A stretch of DNA of 59,553 nt, from NCBI GenBank assembly GCA_946481095.1, contig CAMLML010000022.1:1-59553 (forward strand). The letters are read 5' to 3'. Under the pieces are notes generated by a model. It made no database searches, was not told the DNA's origin, and was given only the letters and a program-made list of their open reading frames with translations. The translations under genes and the position numbers were made by a program. This DNA is from an uncultured Cellvibrio sp. GTDB taxonomy: Bacteria; Pseudomonadota; Gammaproteobacteria; Pseudomonadales; Cellvibrionaceae. This document shows positions 15,883 through 24,704 of this stretch, piece after piece (positions within the stretch are counted from its first letter, which is position 1; every line of letters starts with the position of its first letter).

Positions 15883-16692
15883 ATGCCTCATCAATATCGG
15901 ATAGATGCGCTGCCTGCTTTCCAGAATAATTATTTATGGTTATTGCAAGATAGCGCCCATGCAGTCCTGATTGATCCGGGCGATGCCGATGTATGCATTC
16001 GCGCACTGGAAAAAAATCAGCTACAACTGGATGCCGTGTTGATTACCCACCACCACAATGATCATATCGGTGGTCTTGCTGATATTAGCAAACGATTTAA
16101 TTGCCCGATTTATGGCCCTGAAGATCCGCGCATAGCATTTATCACCCACAGATTGACCGAAGGCGATCAGGTTGAATGGCGGTCGTTCAAGTTTGGTGTC
16201 TGGCACACACCCGGACACACCAACAGCCACATCATTTATTGGAATCAGATTCACCATCATCTGTTTTGCGGCGATATGTTATTCGGCGCAGGTTGTGGCC
16301 GGAATATGGAAGGACAAGTGAGTGACCTTTACCACTCGCTGCAACGAATAGCTTCATTAGCTGAACACACAGAAGTTTTTTGTGCGCACGAATACACATT
16401 GCAAAATTTGCAATTTGCTTTGCACCTGGAACCTGACAACCCCAGTCTATTACAGCGAGTTGATCAGGAAACAAAAAAGCGTACGGCAGGCATACCCACG
16501 ATTCCTGTCAATATTAAAATTGAACTGGCAACCAATCCTTTTTTACGATCACATTTGCCTGCCATCAGAAAAAAACTGGATGCCATTAAAGACAATCCGG
16601 ACATACAGATTTTTCTAAAAAAATTTACACTGCAAACGGAAGATGAATATTATTTTGCACTGATGCGTGGCTGGAAAAATATTTATGTTTGA
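15883..16692 (+). CDS. gloB: Hydroxyacylglutathione hydrolase (glyoxalase II)
   Basis: A 269-residue metallo-beta-lactamase-fold enzyme that hydrolyses S-lactoylglutathione to lactate and glutathione in methylglyoxal detoxification. The binuclear metal motif THHHNDH is at about residues 54-60, with HTPGHT, FCGDMLF and CAHEYT farther on supplying the other ligands. The C-terminal substrate-binding domain is complete, and the length equals the family norm. It starts 3 bases after the previous gene and overlaps the start of the next by 8 bases. Confidence 0.96.
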   Translation: MPHQYRIDALPAFQNNYLWLLQDSAHAVLIDPGDADVCIRALEKNQLQLDAVLITHHHNDHIGGLADISKRFNCPIYGPEDPRIAFITHRLTEGDQVEWRSFKFGVWHTPGHTNSHIIYWNQIHHHLFCGDMLFGAGCGRNMEGQVSDLYHSLQRIASLAEHTEVFCAHEYTLQNLQFALHLEPDNPSLLQRVDQETKKRTAGIPTIPVNIKIELATNPFLRSHLPAIRKKLDAIKDNPDIQIFLKKFTLQTEDEYYFALMRGWKNIYV

Positions 16693-17485
16693 CATACACA
16701 TACTTTTATTTTTATTGCTCACCGGAGTGCTCACCGGATTTTGCGCCGGATTATTTGGCATAGGCGGCGGCGGTATTATGGTGCCTCTATTGGCATTGGC
16801 CTTTGGTTATCTGGATTTTCCCAGGGCCCAGATAATGCATTTTGCACTCGGCACATCCATGGCGGCCATTATCCCCACGGCTATCGCCAGCATGATCGCC
16901 CATCAAAAACATCGTGCTATTTTGTGGTCAGTGGTGATGAAATTTGTACCCGGTGTATTGGCAGGTACTTTTATCGGATCGCTCATCGCAACACATTTAT
17001 CCAACAATTTTCTGGCAATATTTTTTGCAAGTTTTATGGCGATAGTCGCCTGGAAAATGTGGAGTAATATTTTACCCAAACCATCACGACAACTCCCCTC
17101 AACCGGTTTATTAGCCTTAACTGGCTCGGGCATTGGTGGAATTTCTGCATTAGTGGCGATCGGTGGCGGGACTATGACAGTGCCATTTTTACTCTGGTGC
17201 AATGTTCATTTACGCAATGCAATTGCCACTTCCGCGGCTGTTGGCTTGCCTATTGCCATGACCGGTGCGGTTAGTTATGCATTACATTTTGATGAAAGTA
17301 TCAAAGGAGTTTCAATTGGTTATTTGGTGTGGCCTGCCGTTTTATCTTTAGCTTGTGGGAGTGTGCTCACCGCACCATTGGGCGCGAAGCTCGCACACAA
17401 ATTACCGACAGAAAAACTGAAAAAATATTTTGCGATATTTTTATTGTTTTTATCTTTGCAGATGTTGGTGAAGACTTTTTGGTGA
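16685..17485 (+). CDS. TauE/SafE (TSUP) family membrane transporter
   Basis: A 266-residue protein with about eight membrane segments, starting at the ATG at 16685 that overlaps the end of gloB by 8 bases. The glycine-rich repeats GLFGIGGGGIMVPLL near residue 25 and ISALVAIGGGTMTVPFL in the second half are the two inverted-repeat signatures of the family. Members export or import sulfite, sulfoacetate or other organosulfur anions; the substrate here is unknown. Translation coupling with gloB is the only context. Confidence 0.93.
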   Translation: MFDIHILLFLLLTGVLTGFCAGLFGIGGGGIMVPLLALAFGYLDFPRAQIMHFALGTSMAAIIPTAIASMIAHQKHRAILWSVVMKFVPGVLAGTFIGSLIATHLSNNFLAIFFASFMAIVAWKMWSNILPKPSRQLPSTGLLALTGSGIGGISALVAIGGGTMTVPFLLWCNVHLRNAIATSAAVGLPIAMTGAVSYALHFDESIKGVSIGYLVWPAVLSLACGSVLTAPLGAKLAHKLPTEKLKKYFAIFLLFLSLQMLVKTFW

Positions 17486-17506
17486 TTTCACCCTCCTAAA
17501 CCATTT

Positions 17507-17612
17507 GCCCTCACCCTAGCCCTCTCCCGGAGGGAGAGGGGATAAACTCTGATTTATTCGCGACGAAGTAATTAAATTCCCTCTCCCCCTGGGAGAGGGT
17601 TAGGGTGAGGGC
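17507..17612. repeat. GC-rich terminal-inverted-repeat element
   Basis: A complete copy of about 106 bases. GCCCTCACCCTAGCCCTCTC at the left end is the near-perfect inverse of the right end (GAGAGGGTTAGGGTGAGGGC), and each end also folds on itself. The AT-rich centre is about 45 bases. It lies between convergent genes and ends exactly at the stop codon of the peroxidase gene. The structure is MITE-like and non-coding. Confidence 0.85.
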
Positions 17613-18152
17613 CTACTCCTTCACCACCAACAACTTATCAATTTCTTCAGTCAATGATTTTGAATCAGGCTTGGTCATACTGCCAAAATGTTTGACGAAT
17701 TTTCCTTCACTGTCCAATAAATATTTATTGAAATTCCACTTGGGCGCAGTGGACTCTGTCGCGAGATACTTAAACAAATTGTTGGCGTCTTTTCCTTTCA
17801 CATGGGTGGGTGAAAACATAGTAAAAGTTACACCGAAATTAAGAAAACAAATTTCTGCTGCCTTCCCCTCGTCCGCATCTTCCTGATTAAAATCATCACT
17901 GGCAAAACCCACAATGACCAAACCTTTATCTTTGTATTGTTGATGCAGCGCTTCCAATCCTTTGAATTGAGATGTAAAACCGCAATGACTGGCAGTATTG
18001 ACAACCAATACCGGCTTGCCTTTGGTCAATTCACATAAATCAATATTTTTCTGTGAATGCAACTTACGATATTCACCTTGCAAATATTCAGGACAAGCAC
18101 TCACAAAAGATGACATAACCAATGCTCCCAGAGCGATAAATGTTTTTAACAT
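17613..18152 (-). CDS. Exported glutathione-peroxidase-like protein
   Basis: A 179-residue thioredoxin-fold peroxidase. The ATG at 18152 opens a signal peptide of about 19 residues ending at SFVSA-CP, so the protein is periplasmic; a longer frame to 18251 lacks support. The active-site cysteine is Cys57 in NTASHCGFT (cysteine rather than selenocysteine), and the WNFNKYLLD motif near 145 holds the conserved Trp and Asn. The usual Gln motif region is altered to FASDDFNQED, which is common in this periplasmic subgroup. It reduces peroxides using thioredoxin or glutathione. It converges with the TSUP gene through the repeat. Confidence 0.92.
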   Translation of the reverse strand: MLKTFIALGALVMSSFVSACPEYLQGEYRKLHSQKNIDLCELTKGKPVLVVNTASHCGFTSQFKGLEALHQQYKDKGLVIVGFASDDFNQEDADEGKAAEICFLNFGVTFTMFSPTHVKGKDANNLFKYLATESTAPKWNFNKYLLDSEGKFVKHFGSMTKPDSKSLTEEIDKLLVVKE

Positions 18153-18256
18153 GATAGGAATCCCGCTGAATGATTGACTGATATACGGATAACGAACAGA
18201 TTGGATCACCGGCATGAAAGGAGCGCAAGGAATCTTACATTTTTTAAGCATGATAA

Positions 18257-18280
18257 AAAGAGCTGAGCACTCAGCTCTTT
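18257..18280 (-). terminator. Rho-independent terminator of the DUF3570 operon
   Basis: Eleven-base arms (AAAGAGCTGAG at 18257-18267 and CTCAGCTCTTT at 18270-18280) with a two-base loop. On the minus strand the hairpin is followed by TTTTTATC, directly after the DUF3570 stop codon. Confidence 0.85.
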
Positions 18281-18284
18281 AAAT

Positions 18285-19469
18285 TTAATACCAGAAGGAA
18301 AAATAAAGCCTGAATACATCAGCTTGCAAAGAATAAAGGGGTTCTTGACCAACTGCGTATGCAGGGGCTGATCCGCCAACCGACATTGACTTTCGGGCAT
18401 CGCGAAAATCATCGTAGCTGATATCGAAATGATCCCAATAAAAATTGGCGGTTGATTTTTCGAACCAGGGAACTGTGCCTTTTGGCAATTCATAGGTCAC
18501 ACCCAAACCAAAAACATTGGAGCTAAACGGGCTTAATTCTTTATCCCGCCCCCAATAGGTTTGAGACTCTGAATAGGGAAATAAATCGCTATAGAAATTA
18601 GCTTCTGTTTGTTCATAAACCCTGAACTTGGCTTCAAACAACCAATTGTCCTGATAACTGTGAACATAACGAAGCTCATAATTTGACGCTTCTACTCCCC
18701 AGCTATCGGTAAAGGCTCTGGCATCAAATCGTAACGATGCACGCCATGGCATGTGATACATCAAGCGTATTCCCGCCGCATCCGAACTGCGTGTTTGTGG
18801 ATATTTTTCAACTTCAAAACCCACACCACCTGTCGGCGTCACAAAACGAACCTGACGATAAGGATTATTAAGGCAGGTTCCACTATCGGGAAGATCGAGA
18901 CACTGATCTGTCGCCGAGTCATAACTAAATGAGGCCAATAAATTTTTGGTCAGAATTTGCGATGCACTGATACTGTATTTGCGACGCTGCATGTCTTTTT
19001 TATAGGTAGGATCAGGAACTCCATTAATGTTTTGTCCTATAACATCGTCACCCAAACTAAAACCAAAACCCAGGGTTGTTAAATCGCCAAAAAAACTTTG
19101 CTCCACACCAAGAGAATACGTTGTCGCTTCGTAATCATTCTCTTTACTGTGAACATAACCTGCATTGATAAGTGAACGATCGAAAACAAATTGTGCACTG
19201 AACGCTTGTTCTTTCCGTTCTTCTTCGTAAGCACTTGCGGTGGTTTCAACATCAATCGATGCACTCGACACCATGTCTACATAATAATTTGCCGACACAG
19301 AAACATGTGCACCAAGACTTTTTCTGACGAGAATCGATGGGCCATCAATTTGCGCGCCACCACCATCATAGCCGTGATACATCACATCCATTCTTTCATC
19401 GGGAAGAACGGCAGCGAATGAGGGCAACGAAAAAAATATTATTAAGAATAATAAGAATAAAATATTCAC
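18285..19469 (-). CDS. DUF3570 family outer-membrane barrel protein
   Basis: A protein of 394 residues if the GTG at 19469 is the start. That start opens a hydrophobic signal peptide ending at SLPSFA-AVLPD. The frame stays open upstream through the GC-rich repeat (to 19673), but this read-through encodes repeat-derived sequence and is unlikely to be translated. The mature part has amphipathic beta strands, many aromatic residues and ends in FRLYFSFWY, a terminal aromatic typical of outer-membrane barrels. The opening region YHGYDGGGAQIDGPSILVRK is the DUF3570 signature. The gene is the last of an operon with DUF4266 and thioredoxin genes, a known association of unknown function. The usual companion, an ApbE flavin transferase, is not present here. 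Confidence 0.85.
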   Translation of the reverse strand: MNILFLLFLIIFFSLPSFAAVLPDERMDVMYHGYDGGGAQIDGPSILVRKSLGAHVSVSANYYVDMVSSASIDVETTASAYEEERKEQAFSAQFVFDRSLINAGYVHSKENDYEATTYSLGVEQSFFGDLTTLGFGFSLGDDVIGQNINGVPDPTYKKDMQRRKYSISASQILTKNLLASFSYDSATDQCLDLPDSGTCLNNPYRQVRFVTPTGGVGFEVEKYPQTRSSDAAGIRLMYHMPWRASLRFDARAFTDSWGVEASNYELRYVHSYQDNWLFEAKFRVYEQTEANFYSDLFPYSESQTYWGRDKELSPFSSNVFGLGVTYELPKGTVPWFEKSTANFYWDHFDISYDDFRDARKSMSVGGSAPAYAVGQEPLYSLQADVFRLYFSFWY

Positions 19470-19481
19470 GTAATTCCATGA

Positions 19482-19551
19482 CCCCCTAGCCTCCCCCTTG
19501 CCAGGGGGAGGGACTATTCCCTCCCCTGGTAAGGGGAGGGTTAGGGTGGGG
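19482..19551. repeat. GC-rich inverted repeat inside the operon
   Basis: CCCCCTAGCCTCCCCCTTGC followed by its internal inverse, and CCCTCCCCTGGTAAGGGGAG followed by GGTTAGGGTGGGG, make two hairpins in opposite order with a six-base centre. It lies between the DUF4266 and DUF3570 genes, directly ahead of the DUF3570 start, and may attenuate or separate their expression. Confidence 0.8.
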
Positions 19552-19566
19552 TCAAAACTTTTTTTA

Positions 19567-19797
19567 TTAATTACAACCACAACCGCCTCCAGAGGCACCA
19601 TCGCCGCCACGGGCCGATTCACGCGCGTCATACACGTGATGCAGATAAGAAGTCGCAACAGGATCCCGCTCAAAACTCATGACTTTGTCAGCAATATTTT
19701 GTCGCTCATAGGGTTTGACCCATGGCTCTATGCGACCGCAGGCAGCCGTACAAAATACCAATAGCAACAGCGAGATTCGAGTGACTGATTTACTCAT
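19567..19797 (-). CDS. DUF4266 lipoprotein
   Basis: A 76-residue lipoprotein with lipobox CTAAC (Cys20). The short mature part ends in a glycine- and cysteine-rich tail, GGDGASGGGCGCN, and includes HHVYDARESARGG, the signature of the DUF4266 family. The ATG overlaps the thioredoxin stop by four bases (ATGA). The two terminal cysteines could be a redox pair or a metal site and may be a target of the preceding thioredoxin; this is inference. Confidence 0.88.
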   Translation of the reverse strand: MSKSVTRISLLLLVFCTAACGRIEPWVKPYERQNIADKVMSFERDPVATSYLHHVYDARESARGGDGASGGGCGCN

Positions 19798-20291
19798 TCT
19801 TTCATCAGCTCCCTAATTTGATCGCGATATTTATTTTCGTCACCGGGTTTATATCCGCGATTGATGTAACGTATCTGGCCTTTTTTATCTACCATCACGG
19901 TAGTAGGCATTGTTTCGACTGAATATAACTTGCTGACTTTATTTTCAGTATCGAATAACACCGGATAAGAGATGTTCAAGTCTTTAATAATTTTCTTGGC
20001 ATCGGTATTGTCTTCTTCAACATCGATACCCAACAAAACAAAACCGGCTGCGCTGTAACGCTGTGACATTGCATCCAACAGAGGCATTTCCTGACGGCAT
20101 GGCCCACACCAGGATGCCCAGAAATTTAACATCACTACATTGCCACGCTGCTCGGACAATTTCATGGCTTTACCGGAGTTACTTGGCAAACTGAAATCCG
20201 GGGCCGCGTCTGCAAAAACAAGATTTGAAAGCAAAGCAGAGCAGATTGCAAAACCCATAACAGCAAAATTTCTTTTCAACATGGATAACAT
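19794..20291 (-). CDS. TlpA/ResA-like exported thioredoxin
   Basis: A 165-residue protein starting at the ATG at 20291, which has GAGGA upstream; an in-frame ATG at 20282 is an alternative. A signal peptide ends near LVFADA. The AhpC/TSA-Redoxin fold carries the redox motif WASWCGPCRQE, and the cis-proline lies in VETMPTTVMVD. TlpA/ResA proteins reduce disulfides in the periplasm, often of apocytochromes or of specific partners. Here the nearest candidates are the DUF4266 tail and the haem proteins encoded upstream in the same direction. Confidence 0.93.
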   Translation of the reverse strand: MLSMLKRNFAVMGFAICSALLSNLVFADAAPDFSLPSNSGKAMKLSEQRGNVVMLNFWASWCGPCRQEMPLLDAMSQRYSAAGFVLLGIDVEEDNTDAKKIIKDLNISYPVLFDTENKVSKLYSVETMPTTVMVDKKGQIRYINRGYKPGDENKYRDQIRELMKE

Positions 20292-20305
20292 AAAACAATC
20301 CTCAT

Positions 20306-20384
20306 GTAGGATGGGCATAAAGCGCAGCCTGCCCACCATTTCATATTCTTCATGTGGGCACGCTACGCTTTATGCCCACCCTAC
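20306..20384. repeat. Long palindromic repeat (REP-like)
   Basis: Two 31-base arms, 20306-20336 and 20354-20384, are inverted copies with about three mismatches. The arm core is GTAGGRTGGGCATAAAGCG. The 17-base loop is AT-rich. It fills the gap between the outer-membrane-barrel gene and the thioredoxin gene on the minus strand, so the transcript would form a very stable stem. This core is familiar as a dispersed repeat in gammaproteobacteria (established only in a general way). Confidence 0.85.
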
Positions 20385-20395
20385 GGATAAACTCA

Positions 20396-21064
20396 TCAGA
20401 AAAACAACGCCATGCCAAAACGCCCTTCCATATTATGAATGCGTTTTGGTGTTCCAAATAATTCATGTTCAAAACTGTGATCACGCAAAGAAAAATCTAT
20501 TGATAACCAGTCAGTCATATAAAAACGCATGCCGCCGCCATAACTGTAAGTGAAATATTGTTTCTCGGCGAATGACGTATTACCTGCACCACCAATTAAA
20601 TAAAAATTGGTATTGAATGCCCACTTGTCCCACAAATAAATTTGTCCAGGTAAAAAATTAATACCCAGGGATAAGTTGTAATAACTTAAATCCCTTTGAT
20701 CATCCGTTAATAAATCAACGCCACCACTTAATAACTCATAGCTGGTTTTTTCTGTTTTGGTTAAACCATAATCCAGCTCTGCAAAAAAATCTTCGCTGAT
20801 GTGATAAGCGACTGTAATGCCGGCAACCGTATTGGTTCCAAAATCTTCAACGCTCATGGTTCCAGTGTAAATGCCCACTTCGAAATCTTCGCTATCAAGA
20901 TCATCTTCTTTAATGCGACGACGCTCTATATCCGGCGTAATAATTTTATCCAGCTCTTCATTATCTTTTTGCGATGAATCTTCTTGTGCAAAAGACAAAG
21001 GACTGAATAGATAAATGCTGCTCAACAACGCGCCTAAAAGAACACGTTTAATCCGACTTTCCAT
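20396..21064 (-). CDS. Outer-membrane beta-barrel protein
   Basis: A 222-residue protein with signal peptide ending at LSFA-QED, then an acidic and basic linker (residues 27-60) and an eight-stranded-like barrel region ending in MALFF with a terminal phenylalanine. The segment GIYTGTMSVEDFG and the later barrel strands match the short outer-membrane barrel family that often occurs in tandem copies beside haem or SH3-type proteins. The start at 21064 overlaps the end of the preceding gene by 31 bases, so translation is coupled. The next gene is separated by a palindrome. Confidence 0.85.
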   Translation of the reverse strand: MESRIKRVLLGALLSSIYLFSPLSFAQEDSSQKDNEELDKIITPDIERRRIKEDDLDSEDFEVGIYTGTMSVEDFGTNTVAGITVAYHISEDFFAELDYGLTKTEKTSYELLSGGVDLLTDDQRDLSYYNLSLGINFLPGQIYLWDKWAFNTNFYLIGGAGNTSFAEKQYFTYSYGGGMRFYMTDWLSIDFSLRDHSFEHELFGTPKRIHNMEGRFGMALFF

Positions 21065-21819
21065 TCATTGACCTCTTCATTGGTATTGCGGCTTGTGAGT
21101 ATGTAGTGATTGGTATATTCCGCTCGTAAAAACAATCGACCTGTAATATGCAGATAAGTCCCTGCACTGGCTTGCATAACCGAATCTTCGCGATCTTCGG
21201 TATCAATCAGGGTTGCACTCGGCGAGGTTTTGATTGTACCTGCGCCTATACCGAGATAAGGAGAAACCCGCCATTTCGGAAAGGGTTGGAATAATAAAAC
21301 GCCTGCAAAATAATTACTGTCTGCAAAAACTCCGGTATTTTCAGCTACGCGAATTTCTGCTGATAAATTACGCGTAAATCGGTAACCCAAATTGACGGTA
21401 ATACTATCGGCACCATCAAAATCCCCATAGGCAGTGCCCATTTCAATTCTGTCTTCGAGATAATCAGCACGGGTGTAAGTTGGAAAATCCGGCACCTCAC
21501 CATTGGGGCTCAGTGTCAGCAACATATCTTCCCTTCTGATCCAACCTACTTGATTGCGCCGGGTTTTGATTTTAATCCACTCGGTGCGACTCTTGATCAG
21601 GGTAATCACTTCATCCCGTTCAACTATGTGAAAAATTGGATAGCCGCGACCCGGCCCCGAATATACATTCAGGAATGCATCATTAACCGTAACCTGAAGA
21701 ATTTCATCAGCAAACAATTTGCTGAACCAATTATCGGCTTTCACCGGCAGTGCCAACAACAAAATGGCGTGCAATAAAAGCACGCCAATTGTTCGCACGG
21801 ACTGACTCAATATTTGCAC
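21034..21819 (-). CDS. SH3-domain outer-membrane barrel protein
   Basis: A 261-residue protein. The start is GTG at 21819, with AAGGA six bases ahead. A signal peptide of about 28 residues ends at LPVKA-DN. Residues about 40-105 form a bacterial SH3-like domain (VNDAFLNVYSGPGRGYP and VGWIRREDML), which in other proteins binds peptidoglycan or a partner. The rest is a barrel-like domain related to the next gene product and ends in NVFF. The protein would tie the outer membrane to the wall. It lies 20 bases after the HzsA-related gene and overlaps the next gene. Confidence 0.85.
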   Translation of the reverse strand: MQILSQSVRTIGVLLLHAILLLALPVKADNWFSKLFADEILQVTVNDAFLNVYSGPGRGYPIFHIVERDEVITLIKSRTEWIKIKTRRNQVGWIRREDMLLTLSPNGEVPDFPTYTRADYLEDRIEMGTAYGDFDGADSITVNLGYRFTRNLSAEIRVAENTGVFADSNYFAGVLLFQPFPKWRVSPYLGIGAGTIKTSPSATLIDTEDREDSVMQASAGTYLHITGRLFLRAEYTNHYILTSRNTNEEVNEWKVGLNVFF

Positions 21820-21839
21820 AGTAAATCCTTAGCTAATTC

Positions 21840-24704
21840 TTACTGTTGTATCGCCATCTCAAATGGATTGTTGTAGTAGTTGCTGTTTAAATCCAGCCAC
21901 TCACTGATCAAGCGCAATTCATGCGCATTGAGGTAATTGTAGTGCGAACTTCCGGCATTGGTAAAACGATTGAAAAAGGTTGTACTGCCAATTGCCGAGT
22001 TACCCACTATGGACGGCAGCTCCTGGGTTTCTGTACGGGGAATGGGCTGACCCATATCATCCAATACCAACACCAGAGTAGTGACTCCATTTACATCCGT
22101 TTCTTCCACTTGCTCAAATGGACAAGGATCAACACCCTCACAGGTAGGATTACCATCGGCATCCAGTGTGACGAAGCAAGCCGGAACATCAGGGCTGTTA
22201 TCAACAAATTCGCAGACAGGTATATTCGGTGTTAATACATCACCTTCCAACAAAATCTGCCTGTTGCGCCCTTCGGTCAGCTGATTATAGGAGAGCATTG
22301 GTTCATCTGCTGCCGCTTTTGCACGACCCAACTCCAAATTACCGGATGGCACCATCACATTACCGTTTGCATCAGCATTGGAGTGGCAACCCAGACAGCT
22401 GAAACCACCACGATCCTGCTCCCACAAAACCTGAATATGGTATTCGTAATTAATGACAATGCGGCAATAGGGATTCCACAACAGGCGACACCCCTCATTC
22501 ACAGGCGCCGGTATATCTTCAGGTTGCGCACCGGGAATCATGCTGTTGTAGCTAAAGTCGAAGGCGGGCGTTGGCGTCACACCGGCAGCAGACCAGACAT
22601 CGCGATAAACAACATCCACCGTTGGCGACTTGAGGTTGCGTTCCTGCCCCGGGCCGGCCATCGGCATACAGGTAGATGAATCGTTAGGGGAATCACAATA
22701 AGTCGAGCGCGCCGCAAATTCTGCCATGGTCTCTCCCATGTTCGGGGTCATGGGTGCACCTAAAGTATCGTAGCGCTGGGTATTGGGGAAACTGACTCCG
22801 GAGGTGGCCGCCCCCCCATTCAAAGCAGTCGGCTCACCCTCTTCGCGACCGTGAACCACGGAGGTGTTTTGCCCGTCATGGCAACCATGGCACTCCCGGG
22901 TTTCCCCCGCACGCAAGGTAATCCAGACAGGATGGCGAGCCTGGATTCGACGACCATCTTTATTTACCACTTCAAAGGTAAATGAAATATCGGAAGGCAC
23001 TTTGGTTTGCACAGAACCGTCGGCCTCAATCGGCACATATCCAATAATTTCTCTCGATGCATTGATGTCGTTATCCATCAAGTTGCCATAGATATTGTCG
23101 TCTTGCTCATCCAGGGTATCTTCATCGGGCGAGGGGATAGGCTTGAGAATTCTCAGGAAGCGCGCAGGCCGTTGATCGGCAGGCGCCGCTTTCAATTGAT
23201 CATAAGTAATGGTTGTGGGTTGGGCACCCAAACGATTGAAGGCGCCATCAAGGTCATAAACACTTCTGATGTGCAACAAACCAACGTTTTCACTGGCCAG
23301 AATAGGATCGAGTTCCGAGGGTATGTAATCAGGATTGCTGGCGTTTTCCAAAGCAACAGCTTCCGTCAGCATATAACCTTCGCTGGGAAGAACCACAGGT
23401 AACTGGGTATCCGCTGCCAGATCATAAATCCAGATTCCAAACAAAGGAGGTGCCGCTTCATAACCTTCTTCAGCTTCACCATCCACCAACAAACCTGTGG
23501 TACATGGCCTCAACCTTTCTTCTTCCGTTTCCAATAACCGACAGGGTGACCAACTCACCAGCAAACGACCGGTACCATCAAACAAAGGCGACAGGGATGC
23601 AAACTGCCCATGCAAGGAAATTAATTCCGGATCAATCACCACAGGTAATGACGAAATCGATTCAATGGGGCCTTCGGTACCCAATGCAGGATCAACAAAC
23701 ACCATATCCCCACCGAGACTGGTTTCATTGTGCATGTAGATGGCAGCTATACGACCATCAGGCAATTCCTGCGGATGAAATAATCTCGGCATGGCCAAAT
23801 CTTCATTTTCAGGTGCCGTATTCAAACTGGTGCTACCGAAAAAATATTGCACATCCGTACCATCAGGTTTGGCGGTATAAAAAACAATTTGCTCGTTGTC
23901 TTGCTGCCCTTGTGTGCCGACCCAGCGCGAAAACAAAACGCGTCCGTTTTGTAATAAAACCGGTTGGAAATCGTGACTTAAATTAAATGAAATTTGTTGC
24001 ACTTCGGTTCCATCCGATCTCACTCTGTGCAATAAAAATGTTGTCAGCTCGTCGTTGTCTTCTGTTACTGATTGATAGGAAGGCTTGCCTTCATCCAACA
24101 AAATTTCCCGCGTACGTGTTTGTCGATTTGATGCAAATAAAATTGAACCATCAGCAAGATAAATGGGTGTGACATCATCACCGCGCTCAGCGACCAGATC
24201 AGACACTATAACGCGACGCAATGTTTGGGTAGTCAAATCATATTCCCAAATATTCCATGTCGGCTGTTCATCTTCATCTGCATCCTCAATTTCCGGTGCG
24301 CGCATGGAAAATAATAATTTTTTACCATCAGCCGATGTGGACAAATCTTTCACATCGTAATTGGAGATGGTTGGAGTTTCTTCATCTGGTGGAAAAACAC
24401 CGGCGGTGATATTCACTTCAAGCGCAGAAGCTGCAGCGCGTTGTTTTACAAATAATTCCGCACCGGGATTAAATGCTTCGGGGTTTAGCAAATCGGGATA
24501 AACCGGGTTTTCATCTTCATCAACCGGAATAATTCGTTTGATATAAGCGACCGGCAAATCTACTGTCACCGCATCGGGTTTTTGTGATCCGCCTGATCCA
24601 TCACCACCGCCACCACCACAAGCACTCAAGAGGGACAAGGTGAAGATGCAAACAAGTGAAGACCAAAATACAGTTAGCCTATTTTTATATTCCTGGTTTT
24701 TCAT
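21840..24704 (-). CDS. HzsA-related di-haem lipoprotein
   Basis: A 954-residue lipoprotein starting at the ATG at 24704, with GGAGGG upstream. The lipobox is LLSAC (Cys29), followed by a glycine/serine-rich linker. Residues about 100-400 are beta-propeller-like with repeated units of the TolB/PD40 type (for example SADGKKLLFSM and YLADGSILFASNRQT). Two c-type haem sites follow: CHGCH at 605-609 and CLGCH at 770-774. This layout matches proteins named after the alpha subunit of anammox hydrazine synthase; the catalytic hydrazine role is not implied, since the organism is not anammox and the other subunits are absent. It heads an operon with SH3/barrel and barrel genes, so it probably passes electrons at the outer membrane. 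Confidence 0.88.
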   Translation of the reverse strand: MKNQEYKNRLTVFWSSLVCIFTLSLLSACGGGGGDGSGGSQKPDAVTVDLPVAYIKRIIPVDEDENPVYPDLLNPEAFNPGAELFVKQRAAASALEVNITAGVFPPDEETPTISNYDVKDLSTSADGKKLLFSMRAPEIEDADEDEQPTWNIWEYDLTTQTLRRVIVSDLVAERGDDVTPIYLADGSILFASNRQTRTREILLDEGKPSYQSVTEDNDELTTFLLHRVRSDGTEVQQISFNLSHDFQPVLLQNGRVLFSRWVGTQGQQDNEQIVFYTAKPDGTDVQYFFGSTSLNTAPENEDLAMPRLFHPQELPDGRIAAIYMHNETSLGGDMVFVDPALGTEGPIESISSLPVVIDPELISLHGQFASLSPLFDGTGRLLVSWSPCRLLETEEERLRPCTTGLLVDGEAEEGYEAAPPLFGIWIYDLAADTQLPVVLPSEGYMLTEAVALENASNPDYIPSELDPILASENVGLLHIRSVYDLDGAFNRLGAQPTTITYDQLKAAPADQRPARFLRILKPIPSPDEDTLDEQDDNIYGNLMDNDINASREIIGYVPIEADGSVQTKVPSDISFTFEVVNKDGRRIQARHPVWITLRAGETRECHGCHDGQNTSVVHGREEGEPTALNGGAATSGVSFPNTQRYDTLGAPMTPNMGETMAEFAARSTYCDSPNDSSTCMPMAGPGQERNLKSPTVDVVYRDVWSAAGVTPTPAFDFSYNSMIPGAQPEDIPAPVNEGCRLLWNPYCRIVINYEYHIQVLWEQDRGGFSCLGCHSNADANGNVMVPSGNLELGRAKAAADEPMLSYNQLTEGRNRQILLEGDVLTPNIPVCEFVDNSPDVPACFVTLDADGNPTCEGVDPCPFEQVEETDVNGVTTLVLVLDDMGQPIPRTETQELPSIVGNSAIGSTTFFNRFTNAGSSHYNYLNAHELRLISEWLDLNSNYYNNPFEMAIQQ

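Noticed and set aside
21840..24704. Naming the protein hydrazine synthase
   Set aside because: Only the alpha-subunit-like layout is shared; other subunits, hydrazine genes and an anammox context are missing.
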